The notes under the pieces were generated by a model that was given only the letters and a program-made list of their open reading frames with translations, ran no database searches and had not been told where the DNA came from. Below are positions 63,086 through 64,000 of a DNA stretch of 64,000 nucleotides, piece after piece. Source of the DNA: RH-AL1 sp965214415 (GTDB lineage Bacteria; Pseudomonadota; Alphaproteobacteria; Rhizobiales; Beijerinckiaceae); NCBI GenBank assembly GCA_965214415.1, contig CBDCBQ010000003.1, positions 3,534,001 through 3,598,000 of the forward strand, given 5' to 3'. The stretch's first letter is position 1; each line of letters begins with the position of its first letter. Made by a program: the position numbers and the translations under genes.

Positions 63086-64000
63086 ATGACGGTGATGACG
63101 GTTGCACGTAAGGCGCTGGCTGCTGCGAAGCACAGGCTTGGTTCGACGAACGACGCTCGCGGAGCGTCGCCCGTGCGCGGCGTCGCTCTCGCTGCGACCG
63201 CTCTCGCCGCGATCTTCGCGGCACAGCCCGCCGCTAACGCCTCGAGCCACCGCGAAGCGCCGATGATCGCCGGCATGCCGCGCCTCGACGCGACTGACTT
63301 CTACATGTTCCGAAGCTACGAGGCGGGCCGGTCGGCCTACGTCACGATGGTTGCGGACTATCTCCCGTTGCAGGATCCGGCCGGTGGTCCGAACTTCTTC
63401 AACCTCGAGACCAACGGCTACTACGACATCAACATCGACAATACCGGCAGCGGCAAGCCCAACCTCGCGTTCCGGTTCCGCCTGACGACGACTGAACGTA
63501 ACATCACCGTGCCGGTCAATGGCGTGAACGTTCCGATCGCGCTGATCAATGCTGGGCAGATTTCCGCGGGCAATAGCGCCGCGCAAAACTCAATCCAGAG
63601 CTACACCCTGTCGCTTGTCACGTTTGGCAGGGGAGGCCGCGAAATTAGCGAGACGCTGCTGAAGAACAGCGCCGGCAGCACGACCTTCTCCAAGCCGGTC
63701 GATAATATCGGCGACAAATCGATTCCAAACTATGCCGAATACGCGAACACTTTCATCACCGCGTTCACCGTTCCGGGCTGCGGCGCTGGCCGCGTCTTCG
63801 TCGGGCAGCGCAAGGATCCCTTCGTCATCGATCTCGGCGAGACATTCGACCTCGTCAATTACAAGAACCCGGTTGGCGAGCAATATGCGACGTCTGCTCT
63901 GGACGATCTCGCGGGCAAGAACGTCACGTCATTCATCATGGAGGTGCCGTCGGCATGTCTCGGGAGTACGATCATCGGCGGCTACACCACATCCTCGTTG
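63086..64000 (+). CDS. DUF4331 family secreted protein (cut by window edge)
   Basis: 305 codons are visible from ATG 63086, running in frame to the window edge. The N-terminus has a long Sec-type signal (RGVALAATALAAIFAAQPAANA). The family motif comes directly after: SSHREAPMIAGMPRLDATDF, then DINIDNTGSGKPNLAFRFR. DUF4331 proteins are secreted, mainly beta, and of unknown function. GGGGG lies about eight bases before the start codon. Confidence 0.88.
   Translation, partial: MTVMTVARKALAAAKHRLGSTNDARGASPVRGVALAATALAAIFAAQPAANASSHREAPMIAGMPRLDATDFYMFRSYEAGRSAYVTMVADYLPLQDPAGGPNFFNLETNGYYDINIDNTGSGKPNLAFRFRLTTTERNITVPVNGVNVPIALINAGQISAGNSAAQNSIQSYTLSLVTFGRGGREISETLLKNSAGSTTFSKPVDNIGDKSIPNYAEYANTFITAFTVPGCGAGRVFVGQRKDPFVIDLGETFDLVNYKNPVGEQYATSALDDLAGKNVTSFIMEVPSACLGSTIIGGYTTSSL

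Overview
The window is about 64 kb of GC-rich chromosome, densely packed with genes on both strands and with many 1-4 bp start/stop overlaps. The gene families point to an alphaproteobacterium, most likely of the order Hyphomicrobiales (Rhizobiales). Supporting signs are DUF4164-zapA next to gap-pgk, a phasin, a polyhydroxyalkanoate-granule family protein, DUF2853 and DUF3309 proteins, rhizobial-type FlgJ-like and FlgN-like genes, efeUOB, and a sequence matching an EcfG general-stress promoter. There is no CRISPR array, insertion sequence, integrase or obvious prophage. The species cannot be named from this sequence.

Layout. 1-1417: the start of a glycosyltransferase and a Hint-domain protein that has lost its catalytic residues. 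1488-6760: a catabolic operon (MHS-type transporter, M20 peptidase, class III aminotransferase, N-carbamoyl-amino-acid-hydrolase-like enzyme). 6935-9174: outer-membrane barrel, SDR, greA. 9492-14897: carB and a divergent SEC-C/TPR/sulfotransferase. 14894-17654: tail-collar protein coupled to a GNAT acetyltransferase, divergent from an intact Hint-domain protein. 17691-20809: a CbbQ/CbbO (NorQ/NorD)-type AAA+/VWA pair without an obvious client. 20886-25120: MaoC hydratase, a response regulator coupled to alkB behind the EcfG-type promoter, an orphan peptide-binding protein, a DEDDh exonuclease and a frameshifted VOC gene. 25225-29427: ahcY with a palindromic operator candidate, a Tat-exported aldo/keto reductase, a GT8 glycosyltransferase and a periplasmic protein.

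29560-34837: a stand-alone adenylation enzyme with its own carrier protein, DUF3309 and DUF4142 proteins, an opgD-type glucan gene that appears to start at CTG, and a creatininase-family amidase. 35017-38417: an Arg-rich secreted protein, pheT (no pheS beside it) and cdd. 38510-45397: a GAF-PAS-GGDEF-EAL protein, a low-GC orphan, DUF2853, PPK2, a copper P-type ATPase and a ModE-like regulator. 45403-48846: a REP-like palindrome, then efeB, efeO and efeU (iron uptake). 49159-52040: phasin, SixA-like phosphatase and a four-gene flagellar cluster. 52080-53443: a decayed FAD monooxygenase/MarR locus. 53475-58648: secreted alpha/beta hydrolase, ABC-F ATPase, CatB-type acetyltransferase and a UGT-type glycosyltransferase. 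58843-64000: PHA-system protein, pgk, gap, a His/Gly-rich peptide, DUF4164, zapA, tRNA-Thr(GGU) and a DUF4331 protein cut by the window edge.

Much of the window is housekeeping (carB, greA, ahcY, pheT, gap-pgk, zapA). Between these lie surface and secretion functions, stress and metal handling, and a few clusters without a clear precedent: the paired Hint proteins, the adenylation-carrier pair and the tail-collar/GNAT pair. All functions are inferred from reading protein motifs; no database search was run.
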